Assembly (NCBI RefSeq): GCF_034190915.1
Contig: NW_026947484.1
Coordinates: 184,072,982 to 184,136,981, forward strand
Direction of reading: 5' to 3'
Origin: Cavia porcellus
Lineage: Eukaryota > Chordata > Mammalia > Rodentia > Caviidae
DNA: 64,000 nt
Made by a program: the position numbers and the translations under genes. Shown in pieces: positions 12,284-22,500 of the stretch; the first letter of the stretch is position 1, and each line of letters begins with the position of its first letter. Under the pieces are notes generated by a model. The model made no database searches. It was not told the DNA's origin and saw only the letters and a program-made list of their open reading frames with translations.

Positions 12284-13743
12284 GAAATGATAAGAATACA
12301 AAAAAGTATGTGGTAATCATGATTCCCAGTTGTATTGGTTTGAAGCCATATAATGTTTTGACTCATTAATTGCAAAGGTTTTACCTGGGTTGTTCGATTT
12401 TAGTATCGGTGATAGTACGAATAGCTATTTTGAAGAAAACAAGACATCATAATAGCTAGTGCTGATTTAATATCATCTTGTTTTGAAGTCCCATCAAGCT
12501 GTTGTACATCGATTTCCACTGGTTTTAACATGTTTTATCTTACTATATTTTAATATATGCGATAGTATAAACAAAATTTTTATAGGCAAAGAGATAATAT
12601 AGAAACCGTTGTTCGTTTTCTGTTAACTGGTTCTACATAACTGTAATTCTTTAATTCTCTTGAATGTCTTCACACTGTCTTGATATGCTTGATGCTATAG
12701 TATATGAAGTTGTACTCAAATAATTCAAGGAAATAGGCACTATGGTGACTACTATTACGTTAGATTATCTGGGGATGAAACACAATGATGCTTAAATTGT
12801 TCAGCTGTGACCTGTGTTGTTCTGTTACAATGTACTCTTTTATCTCAATCTCCACCCCTTTTTAAAAAAATTAATCTATCTTTTCTTATTTTTATTCAAT
12901 TAAGGGAAAACTAAATTAAAAAATAGCGGGGTATACTATAGTAACTTTTTTGTTTTCCTTTTAACGTGATTTGAACCCCAGTATTGCTCTCCCCATCTTG
13001 TTCTGTCTGATTCTACTATATTCTATTTTGTTTGATAGTATCACATTTGAGGGTACAGGCAACCACTTTGAAGGCAATAAGACTTACTATAGTGCCCATT
13101 ATGGTTTGACTATCATCTTCTTTTGAAGTCCTGTAAGGTCTCCAGTTTAGGTTTTATTGGTCTTGTACTGTACTGTTCTGATCAATTCTATTATACCTGA
13201 TGATATAGGCAACTCTTTTTAAAAATAGCAAGAGGCACAATGGTAACCATTTTTGATCACCTGATATTCTATTTTTACATCATGTACTATGCCCATCCTT
13301 CTGTTCTGACTCTGTTCCTTTAAACATGTTAGGTTTTATTCTCTTCAAAAAAAAGTAATAAGAACTGTGAGAGTGAAAAAACTCAGAAAGTTTAATTGCT
13401 AATGTAAAAAAGAGAGGAACGGATGGTAGTCTAAGGGATAGATGTTTGAGTGTGTAGGATGGAAAACTGTATTACTGAGCTTTTGTTGGATCACTGAACG
13501 GAGCTGTCTGCAATCTCACTGTATGAATGTCCACTTTATATGCTTTAATTTTATAATTTTGACAACTGTTTCTAAGATGACAATGTGTAACCTATTAATT
13601 AGTGATTTCTTACTGTATATATTTTTTTCTTGAAATTTTCTATTATTTGTACCCTGTTACTGCTTTGTTTTTTTATTTCCTTTCTTTTTTCTCTTTAAAT
13701 AAACTAAAAAACAAAACAAAACAAAAGAACAACAATAAAAAAC
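12284..13743 (+). other. L1 copy A 3' UTR with internal duplicated block
   Basis: About 1.46 kb of AT-rich 3' UTR aligns with copy B 36,074-37,596. It contains a degenerate direct repeat: the 21 bases at 12,471-12,491 recur at 13,111-13,131 with one mismatch, and the surrounding blocks (from about 12,411 and about 13,034) are related. It ends in ctctttaaataaac, giving an aataaa polyadenylation signal, then an A-rich tail. Confidence 0.8.
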
Positions 13744-13757
13744 ACTTTCGGATTTGA
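13744..13757 (+). repeat. 3' target-site duplication of L1 copy A
   Basis: The sequence actttcggatttga is the partner of 7,157-7,170, with one mismatch. Confidence 0.85.
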
Positions 13758-15032
13758 AAGTTCCCTGCTACCTGCTGTAATACCAAATTGCATGGCGGAA
13801 CGTTTAATGCAATCTTCTGACATTCTAAAAACTAAATTGTTTTTTATCTTTTAAATGTCCTACGGGGCTTCCAAGCTATAAGGAGAGATCTGAAGGAAAA
13901 CAGCAATATATTTTCACGAGAAAGTGAATGTGACTGATTGCTGGCCCGCACCAGCACAAGATCAAAGGTGAGAATGAGATCCACACAGAGGTTCCTCCCT
14001 TTCTGCGGAGTATGCCTGCTGAACAAGGGTGACTCATTCAGTCAGGACCCCCTCTTTTCACTCCTACTCTACTGAGAGCTCTTACTGCTGAAGAAAATGT
14101 ATCCCTAATGGAACGCACACACATTTCTATTTTATAGTAAAAATTCATATTTAGAAAAGCTTAGTATAAACACTATTGTGTGAATAGGGTTTCAACTGTA
14201 CCACAAATTAATCTCTTAACAGTTCACCCCAAGAATCACTGGTGCGGGAAATTTGTTTACATACCGACTATCTTGAGTGTTATTGGTGCAGATGTAATTT
14301 CAAGCAGCTAATTCTTATGTTGAATAAATTTGATAAAATTGTCTTTTTTTACATTTTTGTTACAGTATCTTATAAGAATTAATGAAAAAATATCCAGTGT
14401 TTGGTCATCCTACATTTAAATAATTGGACTGGTAAGTGGTTAATTAAGAGACATTTATGCAGGTCACATCAGCTCCCCAGATCTTTCTTATTTCTAAAAT
14501 GTGTTGGAAATTTTAATGACTTTCCATATCTGAAACCAGTTTTCCCCAAGTGGTTGTGAGTATGGTTTGGGTATGTGTGTGCATGCACTTGAGAAATTAC
14601 TCAATAGAGACCAAGTAAATAAAAATTTTATTTTATAATGGTGATACTTTTTAGAGAAGATAATAGTCCATGCCTAAAAAAAGGATGCATATTGTGTGTG
14701 TATTGTGCATTAAAAAGCCTATACCGATATTTCATTTTCAAAGACAAATGCCAAAATTTTGTTATGTATACAATGCATTTGTATAAACTTTTAGCTAAAA
14801 ATGTACCTTTAACTTAATACTTGTCTGTTTACAGATCAATAATGCCTCAAGACAAGTGATGTGAAAAATTTAGAATATGGTATATCCCTATTCTCAATAT
14901 AAAACAAACAATCCCATACAAGAACATTTGCTAGTCCAGGGCAAATAATTCTATTTTGATACATAATCACTGCTTGATTCCTTGTCTGTTCTCTCTTGAT
15001 TCCTTGTCCTTGTTCCTTGTCTGTAACAGTGT
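13758..15032. other. Unique AT-rich sequence, no gene seen
   Basis: No exon-like frame, SINE or LTR is recognisable. A short non-AT-rich patch lies at about 13,860-14,080, with no identifiable product. Confidence 0.5.
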
Positions 15033-15225
15033 TACAGGTATGATGGCACATGTCTGTAACCGCAGAACTTTGGGAAGATCTGACAGACAAATTGGCACTT
15101 CCAGTCCAATCTGGACAAGACAGCAATTTAACAAGGCCCTGGCTAATAATAAAAGACTGGGAATTCTGTTGAGTATGAAGGCCCTGGTTTCAATTTCTAG
15201 TACTGAAAATAATACTTTCTCTGAA
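15033..15225 (+). mobile_element. Degenerate B1-ID dimer SINE
   Basis: A left half like B1 (ggtatgatggcacatgtctgtaa, then a decayed Pol III-type body) is followed by an ID-like right half ending ggtttcaatttctagtactg. This matches the B1-dID architecture known in some rodent families. It is strongly diverged, and its ends are approximate. Confidence 0.6.
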
Positions 15226-15991
15226 CTTTCAATGTTTTTCACCAGAATTCCTTATTAACATTTTTTTGGCTCACAATTCTACTATACTTATTATCCATTC
15301 TCACATCCCCTCCTGTTATTTCTCTGCTTTCCTTCATTGAAAACTTTTTTTCAAAGTGTTACATATATTCCTTTTCTAATTTTAGTCTTTTTTCATCTAC
15401 TTCAGTTTAACAAGCCATTAAAACGAGAAAAGTAATAGAACCTAACTTACCGCAGTGTCACAAATGTTGAAGGCATGGTTATCTTAAACTAAATAAGTAA
15501 AGGAGAGATTAGCCCATAGTGAGGACTTCATAAATGTGAGTTACAATCATAATTGTAATTACCATTTCATTTATCAAGTCTATGAGTAAAGATTTCCATG
15601 CTAGGATACTTACTTTTCTGCCATATTATTTACTTGCCAAGTAGATTCTCAGATATTAACTTTCTGTTCTTGATTTACTTTGGTTTCTTACTTTTATATG
15701 TCATCAGACTCTCCTCACTTTTCCCCTTCCTTTGATAACAGTTTCTTTATTGCTTCCTCAGTAAAAATGGCTTTTTAGTCTTCTTGGCTAGTTTTTCCAT
15801 CTCTACCTGCCCTTTAAATAGGTACATCTGTATGTTTATGAAAATTTTGACCCATTCAACTGTATTTTACTTCTAAAAATTTGCTCCTGTTTCATGATGT
15901 TCAGTCTTTTTATTGTCTTTCCCAATATTATTATTTAATTAGGACGGCAATCCTTCAGACTTCACAAGCTAAAGAGCAGGATAGCAAATGC
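15226..15991. other. AT-rich sequence, no gene seen
   Basis: No recognisable coding or repeat feature. Confidence 0.5.
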
Positions 15992-16197
15992 ACACAGTGG
16001 CGCATTCCTGTAATCTCAGGACTCTAGTGAGCTGAGGCAGGGGAACCAGGAGCTTGAGCTTAGTGACTAGCAATGTAGCAACTAGGCAGAAAATCCTTTC
16101 ATAAAACAAATCAAAGCAAAGCAAAATGGGGACTGGGAATGTAGCACAGTATAAATGCCCTGGATTAAATTTCCAGGACCACATATGCACAAAATGA
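15992..16197 (+). mobile_element. B1-ID dimer SINE
   Basis: A B1-like left monomer (cacacagtggcgcattcctg, taatctcaggactct, gagctgaggcaggggaacca) is followed by an A-rich linker (caaatcaaagcaaagcaaaa) and an ID-like right half (ggggactgggaatgtagcacag ... ccaggaccacat). This fits a B1-dID SINE. The arrangement supports a non-murid rodent. Confidence 0.75.
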
Positions 16198-16854
16198 CAT
16201 GATGTCCATTAAAATTGCTTTCACTTCAACCACAAGTTCAAGGTTTTACATACCAACTGTGCTTGCCACTGACTACTAATCTGAACGGAATTTTTTGATG
16301 TTGCATTTAAAAATTCGCCAAAATAACTTAAGAACTGAGAAAAAGCATTACAGTTATTATTATAGTTTTGTTACACAGTTTGCAAATCAGGACCTTCAAA
16401 TGAAGAGCTATATACCAGGAGCTCAGGAAGGTTCCTAATGCTCAGGGAGGGACTCATGCCCTCTCTCAGATCAAGAAACTGGTGACTAATGTTCAGTCTG
16501 AGTCATCCCATCTCTTGCCATAAACTCAGATCTTAACCAATGGATGAATTTATGGAAAACAAAAATGCAATACCATTGAAAAATTATGATGATTCAGGGT
16601 TTTCCTCTCAGGAACCAGGAAAAAAGCCAGTCAGATTACTCATTACATAAAATCTATATTTGCAGTTCTTGTCATGGTGTTTTCTGGTAGTCCAGAATAG
16701 CATATTCATTGACTCAGTTTATAAATAGACATAAAGAATGTAGGGAATGGAAATCATGGCATTTCACCAAACCTTTTTCTATCCTAATCTCTGTGATTTA
16801 AATGATATCATCAGGTATTCTCTAGCTGAAGAGCAACATTTGGATTTTTTATTT
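16198..16854. other. Unique sequence, no gene seen
   Basis: No recognisable gene or repeat. Confidence 0.5.
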
Positions 16855-16985
16855 TCATTTTTCAAGACAGAGTTTCTCTATGGAATTCAGGCTGGCCTTA
16901 AATTCACTTTATAGCACAGGCTGGCCTCGAACTAATGGTGGTCCTCTTGCTTCAGCTTCCCATGTGTGGGAATTACAGCAAAATC
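16855..16985 (-). mobile_element. B1-like SINE, minus strand
   Basis: The + strand shows the reverse complement of a 7SL-derived B1: caagacagagtttctctatgg, caggctggcctcgaactaatgg, and a final cttcagcttcccatgtgtggg with attacag. It is moderately diverged. Confidence 0.75.
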
Positions 16986-17127
16986 TGGATATTTAACCTC
17001 ATCTATTTCATTTTCTTACTATTCATTTAAACAACTCTAGGTTTTTTGTGGTCCAAAACATAACTCTTGCATCTGCAATATAGCCTGGACATTGTAGGCA
17101 TTTGTTTACAAATGATTATCACATTTA

Positions 17128-17215
17128 TTTATTTATTTTTGGGTACCAGAGATCAAACTCATAACCTCGTGCTTGCCAGGTTGGAGCTTACACCACTGAG
17201 CTAAATCCATGGCCC
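17128..17215 (-). mobile_element. ID-type SINE, minus strand, with TSD
   Basis: The + strand reads T-rich tail, then gggtaccagagatcaaactc, gcttgccagg and ccactgagctaaatcc, the reverse complement of an ID element (B box then A box). Related direct repeats atcacattta (17,118-17,127) and atcacatttta (17,216-17,226) flank it. Confidence 0.8.
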
Positions 17216-17228
17216 ATCACATTTTATT

Positions 17229-19315
17229 TGAGTTTGTAACTCCACACTGAAGGCATTCTTAGGTGGGTAGTGTAAACTCAGTACTATTATTTCACTAGTT
17301 CCCTAAACGTTAATTTTCATGTTAGCATATGGTGTTTATTGATTCATTTTACATTGCATTACTAACATAAATATGGTTATTAAAAACTGATCAGTATATA
17401 GACTTTTATAAGAACATGAAAAATACTTTTGTAACTGATTCTATAAAACATAAGCAGAAAAGTCATAAGCATGGGACATCTTCAGTAGTTATTTAGATAA
17501 TAGTAAAGGCAGGCACATCTCCAGAGATACGTGTGACACTTATTTGGCACCCTTTTTGTAAGCCAAAATTTCACTACATACTGAGATACCAACCCAAAAG
17601 GATTTTACTTTAAATGTTAGAAGAAAATACTGCAATAGTAAATTACAACAAAGTGCAATGAATGCAAGGATATTTGGAAACACAGAGGAAAACATGAATT
17701 GATGATTATAAAATTTCTTGGCACGGTAAGAATCTGAGAGAAATATGGCAGACACAGAGATATTTATGATGAGTTAGAGTTTATAGAGAAGAATACTTTG
17801 AAAGGGAGATGACTCATATTTAGTCTGAAGAGAATAAGTGGAGACTGATGGAAAAGAAAATGCACCAAATGTAAGGGTCATACAAGCCAAGCTAAAAGAA
17901 TTGAGAACTTGGCATGAAGACAAAGCAAGAGAGAAGACACTGGAAGGTTGAATCAAGGACAACACTCAGGTTGTTGTACTGTTAAGGATGCTCTGAAAGC
18001 AGTGTGTAAAATCGACTGAAGGCAGAATTGAAAGGAGAGTACCGAGAAGGCTCCTGATCCAAAAGTCAGCTGATAGTTACCTGAAATAAGGTGCCAATGA
18101 TGGAGGTAAGATAAAAGAAAAGATTTGAGAAATATAAGGATCAATGTCAAGTATTCATGACTGATCTCCAGCTAAATTACATTGCTAAAGACAGTCAGGG
18201 AATGAAGAAGAATAAAAAATATTAAAACCATTTTAATAAGATTTACTAGTTGCAAGAGATGAAAGGGAATTTCATCTTCATTTTAAAATGGCAATATTGA
18301 CAAATGAAAGCTGAACAGCAAATTGCACTTTTATGATTGTGACTACTGAAAGCATTGCCTGATAAGTAGTTAATATTACAGACACCAAAGCAGGGTGCGT
18401 GCAGATTGCAATTGGCATATGGTAGACATTAACTCATTAAAATATTCAGTCTAGCAGATGCACCTGTTTCAGCATGCTAGGGAAATATTAATTTTAGGAC
18501 TTAAGAGCTCTGGGGATTTAGAAGCTTTTGAGTAATTGTTCTCAAAGCTTTCTGCTGGACAAATTAGAGGCATTGTCTGGAGGTTATGCAGCTGAAACGT
18601 GCTCAACCTGTACTCCTCAATGAAACTCAGAGCAGAGAGACCAAGGAGGGAAATAGGATGGAAAGTTACTGTAATGACAGTTTAGGCTAACCAGTTTAAG
18701 TAAAGTCATGCTACTGTGAAGTTTAAAGAGAAATGACATTTCACCTGAACAATTTAAATAGGTTTTAAAATCAAAGTATAAATGTGATATCAAAAGCTCT
18801 ACTTTGATACTGTGTTCAAAGTGAATGACAAAATTCTATCAGTTGTAAAATCTATGGCAAAAAGATTCTTCCATTATAACTTTTCTTTGAAGAAAATAAA
18901 GCCTAATGACACCAGGCCATTCCCTTAAAGTTCTTCCCAAGACACAACCACTGATTGTTACAAAGAATATGTTTATTTGTTTTTTGCTTTTTTATATAAT
19001 TTAAAATGAAAATGTGTTCTTTCCTTCTTGTTTTTGTGGGAGATGAATATACAAGAACGACAGAAGAAAAAAAAAGGAAAGATAGAAACACAAACAAAAT
19101 GAAGGAGAACAAAGAAGGGAAAAATACAATGGAGGAAAAGAATAGCTGATTTTTGCCTTTAATAAAGAGTGATTCTTCTAACATATTTCATTCATAGAAG
19201 ATAATTTTGTACTTCAGCAAATTTGTTAAATTATCATAAATGCTTATAAAGATGGAAAAAATGCCAAGGAATTGAGTTCAGATAAACTGAATACTTGTAA
19301 ATAAGCCTTTCCCTC

Positions 19316-19318
<3 letters not shown>
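17229..19318. other. Sequence without recognised genes; possible ancient repeat at about 17,800-18,130
   Basis: No coding feature seen. The stretch at about 17,800-18,130 (gaatcaaggacaacactcagg and nearby) has the feel of an ancient mammalian interspersed repeat, but I cannot assign a class. The rest looks unique. Confidence 0.4.

Positions 19319-19366
<48 letters not shown>
19319..19366. repeat. (AC)24 microsatellite
   Basis: 48 bases of perfect AC dinucleotide. It is complementary to the (GT)n tract that begins 88 bases downstream. Confidence 0.97.
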
Positions 19367-19368
<2 letters not shown>

Positions 19369-19454
19369 ACATTCACAAACAAGCACTTGGTTATCTCAAA
19401 GGCTAGCCAAATATTCTGTCATATTTGTTTGTCATTTCTAAGATATATTTCTGA

Positions 19455-19477
19455 GTGTGTGTGTGTGTGCGTGTGTG

Positions 19478-19524
<47 letters not shown>
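19455..19524. repeat. Interrupted (GT)n microsatellite
   Basis: About 70 bases of GT with two GC interruptions and one GG near the end. It faces the (AC)24 tract at 19,319-19,366 as an inverted repeat. Confidence 0.95.
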
Positions 19525-19525
<1 letters not shown>

Positions 19526-20370
19526 ATTCACTCTGAGCCTGAAAAGTGTGTTCTTTTCAGTCAATAGATAACAATTTTGAATTATCATCCTTGAAGTCAG
19601 ATAGCAGATGAAGCTATTTGCTGAAGATCACCATAGTCCAAAACAAACAAACAAACAAACATCAAAAACAAATGTCCTTGAGGGAATTATGTACAACATT
19701 ACCAGGATCAGGAAAGCATGAGCCCAGAAAATAAGGCATCTGCATAACATAAGGAAAGTCTACTGATGGACTTTCTCTTAAAGAACACCAGTCCAGGATG
19801 ATAAAAACTACTGAATGTGTAAAGTACAGGAATTATTATTCAAAATGAGAAGATACGTCCTGACCATTCAGACCGATGAACCTTTATTCTCATCTATAAA
19901 TGTGAACAGATGTTCAAGATTCACCAAATATTTGAGGAAAATAAAAAAAATAAACAGAACTATCTCCAAGGGCAAACAGAAAGAAAGTTTGGAATAAGCA
20001 TAATTAATAAAATTGATGGGTAAGAAAGAAACAGATTACTGAGAAAAAAAATAGGCAATTAGCTCTTTTTAACATAAAAATTGTATGTACAGGGAGAAAT
20101 CTTACCCAAATAGATGGTGCAACTAATGAGTGAAAATTAGTCAATTTTAACAATTGGAACATTGAACCAACAATATTTGTTTTGAACACAATTGAAAAGA
20201 CATGAAGAAAGTAAAGAGACAAAAAACAAATTCCAACAGTTCTAATAGCCTATTAGGAATCTAAGAGGCTGAGCAAGAAAGCCATTCGCCTCCCTTCCTG
20301 TTAAGTGGCCCTGGCGTGAGCCAGGAAGACAATCAGTCAGCGTCTCCTGTGAGCCATTTAGGTGCTTGTC
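19525..20370. other. Unique sequence with a short (AAAC)n tract
   Basis: A (CAAA)-type simple repeat lies at about 19,640-19,660. The patch at about 20,270-20,360 is richer in G and C but contains no identifiable gene. Confidence 0.5.
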
Positions 20371-20386
20371 GAAAGTATATCAAGCA
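20371..20386 (+). repeat. 5' target-site duplication of truncated L1
   Basis: gaaagtatatcaagca is repeated exactly at 20,685-20,700 after an A-rich tail. Confidence 0.93.
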
Positions 20387-20684
20387 ACCTTACCCTCTTT
20401 GAGATGTAAAACAAATAGGTGGGACTGATAATCATATTACGGAGCTCTTGTTCGATCATAGAGCAGAATGGTTTGTAGGGTCACTTTTTTGAATGTCATT
20501 CTAAATACTTTAATTCTATAACCTGAACAGCCATTTCGAAGATGACAATTTGTAACTTATCAACCGGCAATTTCTTACCTTTTGTTTGTCTGTAATTTAG
20601 TATTATTTCTACCCCTTTTTTTTTATCTCCATGTATTTTTTTTTTCGTTTCCTTTTCTTTAAATAAAAAAATAAAAAAAAAAAA
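20387..20684 (+). mobile_element. 5'-truncated L1 (3' UTR end only, 298 bp)
   Basis: The segment aligns with the last part of the 3' UTRs of L1 copies A (about 13,420-13,743) and B (about 37,300-37,596): gaagatgacaat, taacttatcaacc, tttcttacc, then ctttaaataaa and an A-rich tail. Perfect 16-base TSDs on both sides show it is one finished insertion with severe 5' truncation, not a decayed full element. Confidence 0.93.
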
Positions 20685-20700
20685 GAAAGTATATCAAGCA
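20685..20700 (+). repeat. 3' target-site duplication of truncated L1
   Basis: Exact 16-base partner of 20,371-20,386. Confidence 0.93.
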
Positions 20701-21224
20701 TTTGTTACACTCCATTCCCAGTGTTAAGTTCTTCTAATGGGTCATCTATTTTAATTTTCACAATAGTCTTAAGAAGTATGGGTTTAGATTTTATGTTGAA
20801 CTTTTTTGAGAAATTTTCTTTTTTTGTTTACTGGCTTAACAATACTTTCTGCGCCTAACTGAATTATGAAAGTGTTTGTAGGTATTCTAGTTCCCCACCT
20901 AGTGAAGTATAATTAGGTTAACTAATGAGAGTTTACACTGTCAGCTCCAAGATAAACAGAGGGGCAGGTGGCAGTGTTAGTCTAGGAACCAGTTTCTGTG
21001 TCATTATTTCTCTTTCCATGATATCTCGGTCCTCATTGACTAATTTCATGTTTCACAGTCTACTTTTTCTAGCCTGTTGATCAGACACAATTTGGGATTG
21101 AGTCCGTGGTGTGGTTCAGATGCACATCCTGTCATATAAAGAAACTCCTCACTTTCAAGAATGAAATCCACTGTGCTTGATTTCTTCTTTTTGTAAGCAT
21201 CATTTGGTCCATACATGTCTACTT
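20701..21224. other. Mostly unique sequence; possible MIR remnant near 20,700-20,790
   Basis: Bases just after the TSD (gttaagttcttctaatgggtc, attttcacaatagtcttaag) weakly resemble MIR. The rest is unassigned. Confidence 0.35.
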
Positions 21225-21470
21225 ATGAATACTGAAGGGATTCCATGCTTTCACTTTTAAGAATAAGATTGTTCATTGTTGAATCATTTTTATGCCTATA
21301 TCTTACAATCTGAGCAACAATTTCAAAGATAACAATATACAATCTCCTATTATTTTGTTTTGAAATTTTGTGTCATCAATTTTATTCTTTTTTTGCCTTC
21401 ATTTTTATACTTTTTCATTTTTAAAGAGTAAGCTTATTGCTTTTTTTCTTTAAAACAACAACAAAGAAAG
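21225..21470 (+). mobile_element. Diverged L1 3' UTR tail
   Basis: The order of motifs follows the 3' UTR end of copies A and B: attgttgaatcatttttatg, aacaatttcaaagataacaat, then a T-rich stretch, ctttaaaac and an A-rich end. It is more diverged than 20,387-20,684, so it comes from an older insertion or subfamily. Confidence 0.65.
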
Positions 21471-21479
21471 AATGGGTTT

Positions 21480-22315
21480 GGTATAAACATTTGTGTGTGT
21501 TTCTGTGTGGGTGTATGTTTTCATTTTTATTAGGATTTTACCTAAGGGCTCAAAGTTACTTGGCCATATGTTACTACATATTTAGTGGCGGATTGCTTCC
21601 TAAAGTAGCCATGCCATTTCATATCCAAAACTGCAGTGGACAAGGGATTGGATTTCTTCACACACTGTCCAACACTTGCCTTCTCATGTTTTGATTCTAG
21701 CTGTAAAGCAGATGTGTCGTATCTCATGTGGTTTTGATTTGCATTTTTCTGATGATTAATGATACAGAGAATATTTTTATATGCTTACTGATTGCTTATA
21801 CACTCTGTGGAGAAATGTCTAATTCATAGCTTTTTTTCTAGTTTTCCAATAAATAGAAATGCTAAGAGGGATGATCTTGTCTTGTTCCTAATCTGAAGGA
21901 GAATGTGTTACATTTCACTCTTAACTATGATGTTAGATATACATTTTTCACTGATGCCATTTGCAGTTAAGGAAGGTGACCTCTATTCCTGCTTTCACGA
22001 GTGTTTTTGTGATGAAAAGGTGCTTGAATTTTGTTAAGTGCTTTTTCTTTGTCTTTTGAGATGACATTAATGTTTGTTTTTTAATTCTATGAATATGACA
22101 TATTACATGACTTAGTTTTCAAGTGCTAAACCAGTATTTCTTCCCTAGAATAAATCTCAGATTTGGTCATACTGTGATGGTCATAATTTTCTGTCTGTTG
22201 ATAGATTTGTTTTGCCGTTAGTTTAAGGATTTCTGCTTTTATATTCATAATAAATGTTGTTCTCTAGTTTTCTTGTGATCTTTTTGTCTGGTCTTAGGTA
22301 GCTATTTATTTTATT
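21480..22315 (-). mobile_element. Ancient L1 fragment, minus strand
   Basis: The + strand carries the reverse complement of well-known L1 sequence: catttcatatccaaaactgc, cacactgtccaacacttgcc, gtggttttgatttgcatttttc, gagaaatgtctaattc, then ttgaattttgttaagtgctt, agaataaatctcagatttgg and cttgtgatctttttgtctgg. There is an internal gap near 21,835-21,850. No open frame remains. Confidence 0.85.
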
Positions 22316-22364
22316 TTATATATGAAGTTATGACTTGGGGCACAAAGTACCACTACCCTAATAA

Positions 22365-22500
22365 TAATAGCTAGAATTTATGGAGCGTAGAATTTGTGCC
22401 AGAAGTTCTATTCATCATTTTTACAGATATTTTACCATATGACTCTCATAAAACTCTATGAGTTAGGTACCATTGGTTTCTGTATTACTTAAAAAAATCT
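22365..22500 (+). mobile_element. MIR SINE
   Basis: The core pattern of the mammal-wide MIR is visible: aatagctagaatttatggagc, ttgtgccagaagttctattc, ttttaccatatgactctcat and actctatgagttaggtacc. It is old and diverged. Confidence 0.75.

Larger units (their letters stand above)
7171..13743 (+). mobile_element. LINE-1 retrotransposon, copy A (6.57 kb, near full length)
   Basis: The order is a short 5' UTR with two related monomers, ORF1 (split by a frame break), ORF2 (endonuclease, reverse transcriptase, C-terminal cysteine region), a long 3' UTR of about 1.46 kb and an A-rich end after tttaaataaac. It is bounded by a 14-bp TSD. ORF2 is broken by several frameshifts and a nonsense codon, so this copy is dead for autonomous movement. 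The coding part and 3' UTR align base by base with copy B at 30,512-37,596, but the 5' UTR does not. L1 ORF1p is an RNA chaperone and ORF2p nicks the target and reverse-transcribes the RNA. Confidence 0.95.

Noticed and set aside
19403..19588. Minus-strand open frame rich in alternating His-Thr
   Set aside because: It is a translation of the (GT)n microsatellite, not a protein.
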